Source: Flavobacterium xanthum (GTDB lineage: Bacteria > Bacteroidota > Bacteroidia > Flavobacteriales > Flavobacteriaceae). Taken from it: DNA of 64,000 nt. The stretch is from positions 1-64,000 of the forward strand of contig NZ_FRBU01000012.1 of NCBI RefSeq assembly GCF_900142695.1, in the 5' to 3' direction. Positions 26,018 through 35,021 of the stretch are shown piece after piece. The translations under genes were made by a program, and so were the position numbers. Positions within the stretch are counted from its first letter, which is position 1, and every line of letters begins with the position of its first letter. Below the pieces are notes generated by a model. That model saw nothing but the letters and a program-made list of their open reading frames with translations, did not search any database and had not been told where the DNA came from.

Positions 26018-27305
26018 AAACAAAAAAAATACAGTCTTGGTTACGGATGGTAGCTTAGATAAAAGTACAGATATAGCGCGAGAATCTTCAGATAATAATG
26101 TAGAAAAATTTAAAAAGCCAATCCTGTTTGCGTTGATGGGTATAGTATTTCTTGGTTGTATGTATCTACTATTCAAACCATCGGAAAACATAAGAAAGAC
26201 AGAAGATGTAGGTCTCAATGATTCCGTTCCTCAGGCTTCTACTATCGGTTTACAGAATGATAAACAAAAAGCCTATGAACAGGAAATAGTGGAACAAAAA
26301 AATCGAGAAAAACAAAATGCGCTAACCTCTCTTTCTGATTACTGGAATGAGGGGACCACAGAAGAATCATTGCAAGATGTTCCTGAAACAGAAAAAGAAA
26401 CCAATACTAATACTTCGCTGAATAGTTATCGCAATGCACAAAATACATTGGGCAGTTTTTACAATAATGATAAATCTGAAACGCAGGAATTACGCAAACA
26501 ATTAGATGAGGTAAAAAAAGAGTTAGCAAGAAAGGAAGAAACACCTACCAATATTGTTGACAATCAATTGGAGTTAATGGAGAAGTCATATCAGATGGCG
26601 GCTAAATATTTGCCAGTCAATAAGACTTCAACGGAACAATTAAATGAAAAGACAATGGCTGTTTCTACTGCTTCAACCGAAAAGGAATCTTTTATTTCAT
26701 TTATTCCTGCTCGCAAAAGTGCGGTATCTTCATTGCATAGAGATCTTCCTGACAGTACTTTTATAGCCAATTGGAGCGAAAGTCGTAATCGAGGATTTTA
26801 CACTGCAGGGAAAATCGAAAAGGAGACACAGCTCAAAAATAGTATTCGAGCAGTTATCCAAACCACACAGTTAGTATCAGTGGAAAGTAGTGTTCGTTTG
26901 CGTTTATTAGAGCCTGCCAAAATGCAAAATCATATTATTCCGCAAGGAACAGTGTTGACGGCAAATTCAAAATTTAATCAAGGAAGGCTCCAAATGAAAA
27001 TTACTTCTATTGAGTTGGATGGTACTATCCTCCCTGTTGATCTTACTATCTATGGATTAGATGGACAACAAGGATTATTTGTACCCTATTCTCCCGAAAT
27101 GAGCGCTCTAAAAGAAATGGCTGCCAATATGGGACAAACTTCAGGAAGCAGTATTATGCTTTCAAGTTCCCCAGGACAGCAGATAGCTGGCGATTTGAGC
27201 CGTGGCCTTGTGCAGGGCATTTCAGGTTATTTTTCAAAAAAAATGAAAACTCCAAAAGTCACTTTGAAGGCAGGCCTTCAAGTGTTTCTAGTGTCAAAAA
27301 AATAA
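26004..27305 (+). CDS. traM: Conjugal transfer protein TraM (VirB10-like)
   Basis: This 433-residue protein has a short cytoplasmic N-terminus, one membrane helix (PILFALMGIVFLGCMYLLF), a long charged linker with a coiled coil (about 150-200), and a C-terminal TraM domain with MQNHIIPQGTVLTANSKF and GLDGQQGLFVP. It would span the envelope as the channel scaffold. It overlaps traL by 14 bp and precedes traN by 27 bp. Confidence 0.88.
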   Translation: MKESENKKNTVLVTDGSLDKSTDIARESSDNNVEKFKKPILFALMGIVFLGCMYLLFKPSENIRKTEDVGLNDSVPQASTIGLQNDKQKAYEQEIVEQKNREKQNALTSLSDYWNEGTTEESLQDVPETEKETNTNTSLNSYRNAQNTLGSFYNNDKSETQELRKQLDEVKKELARKEETPTNIVDNQLELMEKSYQMAAKYLPVNKTSTEQLNEKTMAVSTASTEKESFISFIPARKSAVSSLHRDLPDSTFIANWSESRNRGFYTAGKIEKETQLKNSIRAVIQTTQLVSVESSVRLRLLEPAKMQNHIIPQGTVLTANSKFNQGRLQMKITSIELDGTILPVDLTIYGLDGQQGLFVPYSPEMSALKEMAANMGQTSGSSIMLSSSPGQQIAGDLSRGLVQGISGYFSKKMKTPKVTLKAGLQVFLVSKK

Positions 27306-27332
27306 TTATTCACTTTAATAAAAAATTTAAAT

Positions 27333-28235
27333 ATGAAAACTATAAAAAAAAACATGGTAATAGTACTGGTCTTATTTTTAGGATACAGTATGGAATCAGA
27401 AGGGCAAGTGACTGTTACTAATACCCAAAAATTGGACTTAGAAAAAATAGATCCGTACCCGATAGAGGTAACTTATAGTAAAACGTCGCATCTACTCTTT
27501 CCTTCTGCAATACGATACGTAGATTTAGGAAGTGACTATTTGATTGCAAGCAAAGCAGAAGATGCAGAAAATGTGTTAAGAGTAAAAGCTTCAGTCCGTA
27601 ATTTCGATGAGGAAACAAACTTTTCTGTAATTACCGAAGACGGGCATTTTTATAATTTCAATGTGCTCTATAATTCTTGTCCTATGATTATAAATTATAA
27701 TCTTTTGGAAATGCAGAAAGGGATAAATAGAGAGCATAGAAATGATATCCTATTTGAGGAACTCGGAAAAAATTCGCCTTCACTGGTAGACGATTTAATG
27801 GGAAAGATATACAAAAAAGACAAACGTTTAATAAAGAATAAGGGTGCTAGTAGTTATGGTGTCAAGTTCATATTGAAAGGAATCTATGTAGATGATGGCA
27901 AGTTCTATTTCCATACTCAAGTTACTAATTGCAGTTATGTCTCTTTCCTTGTCGATTTTGTTACTTTCAAAGTAGTTGATAAAAAGCTAGCCAAACGTAC
28001 GGTTATACAAGAAATGACGTTGAATCCACTAAGAATTTACAAACCATTGGACGAAATTAAAGGTAAAACGGTAGAGCGAAATATATTTTTATTGGATCAA
28101 TTTACTATTGCCGATGACAAAGTACTCCTGATAGAAATTTATGAGAAAAATGGAGCGAGACATCAGTTGATAAAACTTAAAAATTCAGATTTACTCAAAG
28201 CAATACTGATAAAAGATAGGAAGTTTCATAATTAA
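27333..28235 (+). CDS. traN: Conjugal transfer protein TraN (VirB9-like, DUF4138)
   Basis: This 300-residue secreted protein has a signal peptide near MVIVLVLFLGYSMESEGQ. It carries family signatures: KTSHLLFPSAIRYVDLGSDY and VLRVKASVRNF. It is the last clear tra gene. A hairpin terminator at 28303-28341 follows, so no traO, traP or traQ is encoded in this operon. The frame is intact. Confidence 0.9.
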   Translation: MKTIKKNMVIVLVLFLGYSMESEGQVTVTNTQKLDLEKIDPYPIEVTYSKTSHLLFPSAIRYVDLGSDYLIASKAEDAENVLRVKASVRNFDEETNFSVITEDGHFYNFNVLYNSCPMIINYNLLEMQKGINREHRNDILFEELGKNSPSLVDDLMGKIYKKDKRLIKNKGASSYGVKFILKGIYVDDGKFYFHTQVTNCSYVSFLVDFVTFKVVDKKLAKRTVIQEMTLNPLRIYKPLDEIKGKTVERNIFLLDQFTIADDKVLLIEIYEKNGARHQLIKLKNSDLLKAILIKDRKFHN

Positions 28236-28302
28236 AATTGGTTCTTTATAAAGGAGGTATTTGAGGATAATTCTCTCATAGTATTCAAAATATAATAATG
28301 GG

Positions 28303-28341
28303 AAAATAGGCTGTTTCACGACTTGTGATATAGCCTATTTT
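28303..28341 (+). terminator. Rho-independent terminator after traN
   Basis: A 10-bp perfect stem (AAAATAGGCT at 28303-28312, AGCCTATTTT at 28332-28341) is followed by a run of Ts. It closes the transfer operon about 70 bp after traN. Confidence 0.75.
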
Positions 28342-28468
28342 TGTTGGGTATATTACAGTGTTTTTTTAACTGTTTATAAATAAGTACGCAACTTACTGAT
28401 TTATAAATAGTAATTTCCGTACTGATGAGGTAGTTTTTAGTAAATTTAAAATTTAAAAAAATCAAATT

Positions 28469-28741
28469 ATGAATCCAACAATGGTTTTAAGTGGTTTTGG
28501 TATTCGTTATTGGATAAACAGAAGAAAATTTTACAGAAGAAGTCCTTTGGGAGCGGAAAGTTTTTCAAGTTATGAAAAATCAGTCTTTATTTCATTTTTG
28601 GAACGTACAGGAAAATGGATTGCTTATATTCTGATTATTTTTGGACTACTTTTATTATGGAGTTATTCAAAACAACAGAAAGATAACAAAGTGCTAATTC
28701 AAAAAGAAGTTCCATTTAAACACGATCAAAATCCAAAATAA
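28469..28741 (+). CDS. Small single-span membrane protein, hypothetical
   Basis: This 90-residue protein has one hydrophobic helix near residues 50-66 (WIAYILIIFGLLLLWSY), flanked by basic residues on the N-terminal side (RYWINRRKFYRR). I do not recognise a family, but similar small membrane proteins occur downstream of tra genes in Bacteroidetes elements. It has its own leader, separate from traN by a terminator. Confidence 0.6.
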   Translation: MNPTMVLSGFGIRYWINRRKFYRRSPLGAESFSSYEKSVFISFLERTGKWIAYILIIFGLLLLWSYSKQQKDNKVLIQKEVPFKHDQNPK

Positions 28742-29064
28742 TAAAGTGGCATTCTTTTGCTTCTTTTCTTTTGTCACTTATGTGGAAAGAAAAGAAGTCC
28801 AGTAAAAAAAAATAGGATACTGACTATCCTAACCAATAATCACGAGCTTTTTGGTAAAATATAAAGAGCAATGAGAATCTGTGCGATTGTTGTTTTACCA
28901 AAATGGTTGTATCATTTCCCGCAAAAAGACTTTCCCGACCATTGGAAGGGAGTGTCTTTTTGCATCCAGACTTTGAAGTAATGCAACCGGAATAGGTTGT
29001 GCCCTAAAATCTTTAAGATTTAGAAAAAAACTTTATTCTGAAAAATAATAGAAATTGTTAAAAT
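28742..29064. other. Intergenic region with long hairpin
   Basis: The main structure is a 16-bp imperfect stem (28921-28936 and 28948-28963; outer arms GCAAAAAGAC and GTCTTTTTGC, loop of 11 nt). No ORF is supported. It could be a structured transcript end or a remnant of a mobile sequence. Confidence 0.45.
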
Positions 29065-29092
29065 AGGCGACTACTTTTGTGAGTAGTCGCCT
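29065..29092. terminator. Hairpin terminator behind the DUF932 gene
   Basis: AGGCGACTAC and GTAGTCGCCT form a perfect 10-bp stem with an 8-nt loop, just beyond the DUF932 stop on the minus strand. The T tract is weak on the minus strand and better on the plus strand, so it may act in both directions. Confidence 0.5.
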
Positions 29093-29109
29093 TTAATTTT
29101 AAAGCCTTT

Positions 29110-30183
29110 TTAATTGAAGTTGAAAACGTCAGTACCATTTTTTTGAAATGAGGTACAGATTTCAAAAGCCTTTTGCGATTTTGATTGTGCAGTACCTCCC
29201 AAAATAATAGATTGTAATTTTGCTTCATTGTTCTTATAGCTACGTACATTTTGGTAGTAGCCTGTAACTGCGTTATAAGCTCCAAACAAAGTGCCTTTTG
29301 TCGTTTCCATTTGTTGTGAGTCGCTCGTCATAGCATAGGCAAAGGCATCCTCAACCGTATTTTTAAAAACGGTTGATATTTCGTCCTCATTTCCGTTTTT
29401 AATATGCTGTAAGGTTTCCTTGTTGGGACATAGTGCTAATTGTATCAATTTTTTAACCTCGTTGTCCTTTACTCTTACTTTTGACCATTCATTAAAAATT
29501 CCCTCTAGTTGATTACTAAATTCGTTTGCTAATCCCATTACTTTATGCGCATTCTCCAAACGTTGTTTTGCTCCCGAAGTATGGCGGATGCGTACCACGT
29601 TGCTCATATTTCGAAGTGAAGCGTTTAGTGTATTTTGGCATACAATTCTAACAGGTGTAAAAGCTGCCGTAATACTTCCGCTACCATCGTGTGAAGTAGT
29701 GAGGAAAATATATTTTTCTGTAACATCATCACCAGTACCCACACGAATATAGTCAGGTAATTTTGCTGTAATAAAAATGCGTTCTCCATTTCCTAAAGCG
29801 CCTGCAGTCTCGTACATAATTCCATCTGTACCACCTACAATAGCATCAAAGAAACGAAATGCTTCACGATTTTGTACAATATGATACTCTTTACCGACTA
29901 CACCCAAAACAGTATTGTTATCGGTACGGGTAGTAGCAAAATAATTAGGCACTTTTAGTTCATTGTCCCTAATTTCTAAACTGTCAGTAGGATCAATTAT
30001 GTTTGATACCTTGGAATAAAGAGGACTTTTTATAACTTCATAGTCAAGTCCTGCGTTGTTAATAGCTTCTGCACTTGTCGGATAGTCTGATACTATTTGA
30101 CCTAAACCGTGCCAAGCTTTTTGTTGTACGCTAAAAAATGAATAACGTCCCGTTCTTTCGTTGAAATTTAAATTGTGTGCCAT
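29110..30183 (-). CDS. DUF932 domain protein (phage/plasmid-like protein)
   Basis: This 357-residue protein has the DUF932 signature: AWHGLGQIVSDYPTSAEAI near the N-terminus, then GEERIF-like GNGERIFITAKLPDYIRV, VRIVCQNTLNASLR and the C-terminal NAVTGYYQNVRSYKN. Members are common on conjugative elements and phages; the biochemical role is unknown. It sits downstream of ssb on the minus strand, suggesting DNA-transfer-linked or early-expressed genes. Confidence 0.83.
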   Translation of the reverse strand: MAHNLNFNERTGRYSFFSVQQKAWHGLGQIVSDYPTSAEAINNAGLDYEVIKSPLYSKVSNIIDPTDSLEIRDNELKVPNYFATTRTDNNTVLGVVGKEYHIVQNREAFRFFDAIVGGTDGIMYETAGALGNGERIFITAKLPDYIRVGTGDDVTEKYIFLTTSHDGSGSITAAFTPVRIVCQNTLNASLRNMSNVVRIRHTSGAKQRLENAHKVMGLANEFSNQLEGIFNEWSKVRVKDNEVKKLIQLALCPNKETLQHIKNGNEDEISTVFKNTVEDAFAYAMTSDSQQMETTKGTLFGAYNAVTGYYQNVRSYKNNEAKLQSIILGGTAQSKSQKAFEICTSFQKNGTDVFNFN

Positions 30184-30228
30184 GATATTAAAATTTTAAA
30201 AGTTGAAAAAATTATTATATGTTTAGAG

Positions 30229-30621
30229 TTAAAAGGGTAAATCCTCAGCAGGTTCTGGTGTGATGATCTTTGTATTATCCTGCTCTGTAAACCCTTGTGT
30301 AAATTCAATTTTCTTACTGCCTCCGTGCAATTTTATAGTCGAAGTATGAAAAGTCAAACGTGATTTTAATTCTCCGCTACTAGCTGTCCAGGCTCTTGCA
30401 CTTACTCTACCTGTAAGCTCAACTAAAGCGCCTTTGGTGAGTATTTTTGCAACATTTGGACTTATCCAGTAGGAGCAATCAAAATAGCTTGTTTGCTCTA
30501 CACGTTCGCCTTGTTTATTTTTGTAGCTATCATTGATGGCTAGAGAAAAATTCACTACTTGCTTGTCTTGCGCGGTTCTGTGTACTTCCGCATCCTTTGT
30601 TAATCTTCCGATGATGTTCAT
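30229..30621 (-). CDS. ssb: Single-stranded DNA-binding protein
   Basis: This 130-residue protein has an OB-fold SSB core (MNIIGRLTKDAEVH, VVNFSLAINDSYKN, FDCSYWISPNVAKILTKGALVELTGRV) and ends in the acidic tip PAEDLPF, which recruits partners. It would protect single-stranded DNA entering or leaving during transfer. It lies 45 bp ahead of the DUF932 gene, on the same strand. Confidence 0.9.
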   Translation of the reverse strand: MNIIGRLTKDAEVHRTAQDKQVVNFSLAINDSYKNKQGERVEQTSYFDCSYWISPNVAKILTKGALVELTGRVSARAWTASSGELKSRLTFHTSTIKLHGGSKKIEFTQGFTEQDNTKIITPEPAEDLPF

Positions 30622-31670
30622 GATTTTTTATTTTTAGGGTTATTTTTTTTAATTAATTTATTCGGTAATGAGAGGAGGAGCTGTTTTGTTTCACTCTAAT
30701 TCCAATGTAAATGGTATTAAATTTCATTGTTGACATTTTTTTTATTCGTCCAAAGAGTCGGAGTATGCTATGTTTCGTTTCGAGAGCATAAAAGGTTAGT
30801 GTTTAGCAAAAACAAGGTTTTATCAAATAAATACTATTCGCCGCGGCGGATGGAGATTTTTTGATAAACCCGCAGGGCTTGACCTTTTTTTTGCGTTAAA
30901 AACACTAGTATACCTTTGCTCTTGAAATGGGACAATTAGCATACTGGCTTTTGAATATAGATAGGATGGAAGCAAGGTTGTAAAGCGTATTATGTTTTAT
31001 TGTAAAGAAAGAAGGTAATCACTAGAAATATTGTCTGATGGTTTTAATCGGCTTATAGTTTGAAGTAATGATATGGCTATTAAAGCCATGGAAAAGGATC
31101 TTGAAAATTATACGTAGGTAGCAACTTCAATTTTCAAGATTCTTTTATTGAGTATTCTTAAAGCTCTTTTATACTGTAGCATAGCGAAAGTATAAATGTG
31201 CTTTGCGGATTGTGCTGCGGACAAAAAGCCCAGGGTTCTTAAAGTCTGAGCTGAATTTTAAAATTATGCAAATAATGCATTGTCAAAGGATATTTATCCA
31301 CAAGAAAGAGAAGTATATTCATTAGTACTAAGTACTGAACGGGACAATTTATATAGATTGTTTATTTATTGAGTTAATTTATTTAGTCCTCAAGTTTAGA
31401 AAAGGAAATAGTGAAATAGTAGGAGTGATAGAAATGTAATAAATTTAAATTTCCGATGGAAATAGATAATTTATTTAGACGAGTTACCAATTACAAACAA
31501 AATGATACATCGACTGATGTTAAATGCCACTAGTAGTCAAAAAGAGCCTTGACATGACATTCCCATTCGATTTACTGGCCTTGCTGTTAAATTTATTTAT
31601 GTGTGCGTTCATATAAAATTCACAAAGTAAAAATAAAATTCATTTTCATAAAGAGCAAAGGAGGTAAATA
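30622..31670. other. Long non-coding region between ssb and recombinase
   Basis: This region of about 1 kb lacks a convincing ORF but is structured. A nested palindrome at 30816-30870 has GGTTTTATCAAA and TTTGATAAACC arms around a GC-rich CGCCGCGGCG centre at 30839-30848. A hairpin lies at 31099-31139 (TCTTGAAAATT and AATTTTCAAGA, followed by a T-rich tail). One perfect DnaA-box-like TTATCCACA is at 31294-31302. It may hold replication, transfer or regulatory signals of the excised element. Confidence 0.45.
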
Positions 31671-31820
31671 ATGGAACAGGAAGACAAGAGCTTGATTGAT
31701 GGAAAGATAGAGGAGTTAAAGTTTGATATTGAGAAGCTAAATGAACAGAAATTCGTAAATTTACTGATTGAAATTATTGTTTCTATTACATTAAATGAAT
31801 TAAATGAAAAGAGCGATTAG
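31671..31820 (+). CDS. Small 49-residue protein coupled to the recombinase gene
   Basis: A strong Shine-Dalgarno (AAAGGAGGT) lies 5 nt before this ATG. The frame encodes an acidic helical peptide starting MEQEDKSLIDGKIEELKFD and ending in a hydrophobic stretch (NLLIEIIVSITLNE). It ends at TAG 31818-31820, overlapping the recombinase start by 17 nt in another frame, so the two are probably translationally coupled. No family is recognised. A regulator or directionality factor for the integrase is possible but unproven. Confidence 0.6.
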   Translation: MEQEDKSLIDGKIEELKFDIEKLNEQKFVNLLIEIIVSITLNELNEKSD

Positions 31821-33360
31821 ATACTTAAGATTTAGTCAGTTGGGACAAAGTAATGGTTCCATTGAAAGACAGGAGCTTTATACGGATCAATGGTTGAAAT
31901 TTAACAATGTTGAATTAACAGATACTTTTATTGATCGAGGGAGAAGTGCTAAGACATTTGATAGACCAGACTTTATTAAACTTCAAGAGTTTATTAGTAA
32001 ACATTTTAAAACTGTGGACTATCTTTTGGTAGATCAAATGGACAGATTTAGTAGGGATGCTGGAGAAGCAATGAGTATGGTAAAGATGCTTCAGCGAAAA
32101 TACAATATTCAGGTCGTCAGTGTAACCGAAGGAATTACGTTCGACTATGATACTCCAGGAAGTTTTTTCAGAGCGGGATTACAACTATTGCTTGCTGAAG
32201 AGGATAATATTAACAGGAGTATTAAAATTAGGGGAGGACTCTATACTGCTAGAGCAAAAGAAGGCCGTTACATCGGAATTAAACCACCTTATGGTTATAT
32301 AAAGTTTGGCGAAGGAAAGGAACGAAAATTAATTATTGAAGAAACAGAAGCAAAGGTTGTCAAGTTTATGTATGATGCTTATTTACATGATACACCACTT
32401 TATATAATTAAAGGACAAGTATTTAAATTAGGATTTAAAGCAAGAGGAAATACGGCTGTTGAAAGAGTATTGACTAATCCTGTGTATGCAGGTATGTTGC
32501 AGGTTCAGGGATATAAAGAGTATCCCGGGGGAATTTTTCCAGCTATACACGAAGCTATTATTGATAAAACTACTTGGCAATTGGTGCAAAATAAGATGAA
32601 AAAGCCTGAAAAAGTTAGAGCAATATTAGATGAAAATTTACCACTTCGCGGAATCTTAAAATGTCATTGCGGAAACCTACTCACAGGTGCTCCATCAAGA
32701 GGGAAATCAGGCAAGTATTTTAATTATTATAAGTGTAAGACTTCAAAGCATAATAATATAAGTGCAATAAAAGCCCATACACAGCTTGCTGAAATATTAG
32801 AATTAATGAGTCTCCCAGAAAATACTTTGTCTGAAATAAAAAAGTCTTCTAGTGTGGCAATAGAAGAAAATTTAAAATCTAACAAACTGATAATAGAACA
32901 AAAGAAACTTTTGCTAGAAGAGACTCAAGAAAAGATGTTTTCTGTAGAAGAAAAGTGGATTAAAAATGAGATTTCAAAAGATACTTATGATAGATGGTAT
33001 GCTACTTATAGCAGTACTATCCATTCCTGCAAAGATGCAATTGAGCGTTTAAGTAAAGTTGAAACACATGCATTCAAAATTTTACATAAAAAATTACACT
33101 TACTCGGAGATCTAAAATCTATATATGATAATGCAAATATTATCCAAAAAAGGGAATTTGTCAAATTGGTGTTCGACAGCAATTTATACTATCAGGAAGG
33201 TGTCTATCGAACACCTACCATGATACCGATAATGTCTCGGAATCACCTGTTAATGCAGGAAAAAGGCTTGTTGATTTACCATAAAAAAAGGGATGATTTT
33301 CCAATCATCCCATCCAGTGGAGTCGCCGAGAATCGAACTCGGGTCCAAACAAGCAACTAA
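31804..33360 (+). CDS. Large serine recombinase (integrase of the element)
   Basis: This 518-residue protein has a resolvase domain with catalytic Ser11 in YLRFSQLGQ and an active-site DRFSRD (80-85). A Recombinase domain follows (GIKPPYGYIKFGEGK, RVLTNPVYAGMLQVQGYK), then a zinc ribbon with CHC and C ligands (LKCHCGNLLTG ... YYKCKTSKHN) and a coiled coil. It would integrate and excise the element at ssrA. Its last 16 or so codons read through the reverse strand of the tmRNA gene (SGVAENRTRVQTSN), so its C-terminus is made partly from the target site. The tmRNA terminator also lies inside this gene. Confidence 0.9.
   Translation: MKRAIRYLRFSQLGQSNGSIERQELYTDQWLKFNNVELTDTFIDRGRSAKTFDRPDFIKLQEFISKHFKTVDYLLVDQMDRFSRDAGEAMSMVKMLQRKYNIQVVSVTEGITFDYDTPGSFFRAGLQLLLAEEDNINRSIKIRGGLYTARAKEGRYIGIKPPYGYIKFGEGKERKLIIEETEAKVVKFMYDAYLHDTPLYIIKGQVFKLGFKARGNTAVERVLTNPVYAGMLQVQGYKEYPGGIFPAIHEAIIDKTTWQLVQNKMKKPEKVRAILDENLPLRGILKCHCGNLLTGAPSRGKSGKYFNYYKCKTSKHNNISAIKAHTQLAEILELMSLPENTLSEIKKSSSVAIEENLKSNKLIIEQKKLLLEETQEKMFSVEEKWIKNEISKDTYDRWYATYSSTIHSCKDAIERLSKVETHAFKILHKKLHLLGDLKSIYDNANIIQKREFVKLVFDSNLYYQEGVYRTPTMIPIMSRNHLLMQEKGLLIYHKKRDDFPIIPSSGVAENRTRVQTSN
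33283..33311 (-). terminator. Intrinsic terminator of tmRNA, inside the recombinase gene
   Basis: A perfect 9-bp stem (GGGATGATT at 33290-33298, AATCATCCC at 33303-33311) with a TTCC loop is followed, on the minus strand, by seven Ts. It ends transcription of ssrA a few bases after the mature 3' end. It is coding sequence for the recombinase on the other strand. Confidence 0.78.
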
Positions 33361-33711
33361 AAAGCTTTCTACGCGTTTATTTCCTGATTGAGTTTTCGAT
33401 AGTGTGCTAGGCCAGAAACAGCCACACGCTACTTATCTTCTTAATTTTGAAATCCACCCGAAGCTCATGGAAATCTAGGTTTATTTTTACGGTTCTCCTA
33501 AACTGAACGCCACAAACCAAGGCTTTCAAGGAGAATCCAGCTTTCCTATCTGATAGGAACGTGGCTTAATCGTACTATAATTCGGATTATGCAGCTAAAG
33601 CGTAGTTATTTTCGCCGTGTAAAATGGTAAGATCTTATATTTACGAGCAAGGTCTCAATGCTCGACGTGCTTACTTATCAATTCGACTTGCTGTCAAAAC
33701 CAGTCGACCCC
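33318..33711 (-). ncRNA. ssrA: tmRNA (transfer-messenger RNA)
   Basis: The tRNA-like ends pair: the 5' end GGGGTCG (33711-33705) with the 3' end CGACTCC plus discriminator A (33318). A T-arm GAGTTCGATTCTC is visible. The tag frame at 33616-33587 reads GGC GAA AAT AAC TAC GCT TTA GCT GCA TAA, giving (A)GENNYALAA, the Bacteroidetes form. It rescues stalled ribosomes and tags their products for proteolysis. It is complete at 394 nt and is the integration target of the neighbouring element. Confidence 0.95.
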
Positions 33712-33751
33712 ATTATTTAATTTCAAAATTTAAACTTGAATTTTGAGTTTG

Positions 33752-33759
33752 CAAATATA
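33752..33759 (-). promoter_or_regulatory. Promoter -7 box of ssrA
   Basis: On the minus strand this reads TATATTTG, a perfect match to the Bacteroidetes -7 consensus TAnnTTTG, about 40 nt before the mature tmRNA 5' end. That fits a precursor whose 5' end is trimmed. No clear -33 element is seen. Confidence 0.5.
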
Positions 33760-33821
33760 CACTTTTAAAGTTGAATTTGTATCGCTAAACTTTAAAGACA
33801 GTGTCAAAAATCATACCTTTT

Positions 33822-35021
33822 TTATTCGTCTCGTAATTTGAAAGGATAATCTCCAAATAAGACGGCTAATTTCCGAACGTCATACGTTTTGCGTGTAAAT
33901 TTATTAGATAAAGCGATTATAGTGACGCCTTCTTTTCGCAAAGTAATAAAGGATGAGGTGTTTCCATGCCACCAACCATTATGAAAATAAAAATTTTGTC
34001 CCGTTTCCCAATTCACCATTCGGATTCCAAGACCATAATTTTTGGTTCCTTTGCGTTCGTTGCTGTATCCTTTATATACCATAGCTTGCAATGCTGGTGT
34101 TAAAAAAGTAGCACTGCTTCTTGCTCTATCAAATTTTAATAAATCTCTAGGTGTGCTATAGATATTCTTATCGCCATAAACAGCATCTAGATAGTCTTTT
34201 CCTATCTCTACTTTATTTCCTTTATAGGACGTGACAGCAGAATCTTTATCCTTATCATAATCAAAAACATACGTGTTTTTCATTCCTAAGGGATCAAAAA
34301 TGATTTGTTTCATGGCCTCTTTGAACGGAAGTTTTGTGATTTTTTCTACTATTAAGGCTAACATGGCATAATTAGTATTGCAGTAACTAAAACGGGTGTC
34401 AGTTTTGAACTCCAGACCAATATCTTTGGTTGCCATAATCGTAAGGATATCCTGATTGGTCAGTATATTGTGCCGATCCCAAACCGTTTTATCACGATCT
34501 GTAAAATAGGCATAATTGCGCATGCCGCTTCTGTGATTGAGTAATGTTTTTATGGTAACATCTGGATAAGGAAATTCCTTGAGAATGGTGTTGACCTTTT
34601 GATCTAGTTCGATTCTTTTGGCATTGACTAATTTCAAAATAGCAGTAGCTGTAATGACTTTACTAACTGATGCAAGATGCAGTGGTGTGGTCTTAGTAAT
34701 TTCTATCTTATCTCTAAAATTAGCGTACCCTTCGTATTTTTCATAAATAATCTGACCGTTTTTTGCTACCAGAAAACTGCCATTTGCACTATTATTTGGC
34801 CAATTTTTTTTGTAAAAAGAGTCAATCTCCTGCTTTTTTGAATTGATATACGCGGCAGTGAGCTTGGGCTCCGGTTTAGATAAAGGCTTCATTTTAGGCA
34901 ATGTACTCTTTGGGAGTTGCGCATCATTTAATTCCACTTTCTTTTTCTCTTTGGCGCAAGAGCTTAATATCACAAGGAGCAGGAATATATGTAGTATATT
35001 TGTTTTTTTTATAAAATTCAT
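33822..35021 (-). CDS. Serine hydrolase lipoprotein, class C beta-lactamase/PBP-like
   Basis: The N-terminus is a lipoprotein signal (ILHIFLLLVILSSCAKE) with Cys as the lipidated residue, so ATG at 35021 is chosen over the longer open frame to 35093. The domain shows SVSK (SxxK nucleophile, in LASVSKVITATAIL) and a YCN motif (FSYCNTNYAML), as in class C beta-lactamases and esterases. The C-terminus contains FYFHNGWWHGNTSSF, where an HxG-like motif is expected. It is likely a peptidase or esterase in the periplasm; beta-lactamase activity is not implied. It lies just outside the element. Confidence 0.82.
   Translation of the reverse strand: MNFIKKTNILHIFLLLVILSSCAKEKKKVELNDAQLPKSTLPKMKPLSKPEPKLTAAYINSKKQEIDSFYKKNWPNNSANGSFLVAKNGQIIYEKYEGYANFRDKIEITKTTPLHLASVSKVITATAILKLVNAKRIELDQKVNTILKEFPYPDVTIKTLLNHRSGMRNYAYFTDRDKTVWDRHNILTNQDILTIMATKDIGLEFKTDTRFSYCNTNYAMLALIVEKITKLPFKEAMKQIIFDPLGMKNTYVFDYDKDKDSAVTSYKGNKVEIGKDYLDAVYGDKNIYSTPRDLLKFDRARSSATFLTPALQAMVYKGYSNERKGTKNYGLGIRMVNWETGQNFYFHNGWWHGNTSSFITLRKEGVTIIALSNKFTRKTYDVRKLAVLFGDYPFKLRDE

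Noticed and set aside
31294..31302. DnaA box as evidence of a replication origin
   Set aside because: Only a single TTATCCACA is present, without a cluster, a DUE or a replication gene; it is noted only as part of the intergenic region.
33822..35021. Antibiotic-resistance beta-lactamase
   Set aside because: The SxxK and YxN motifs are shared by many esterases and peptidases; the lipoprotein signal and overall sequence point to a housekeeping serine hydrolase.
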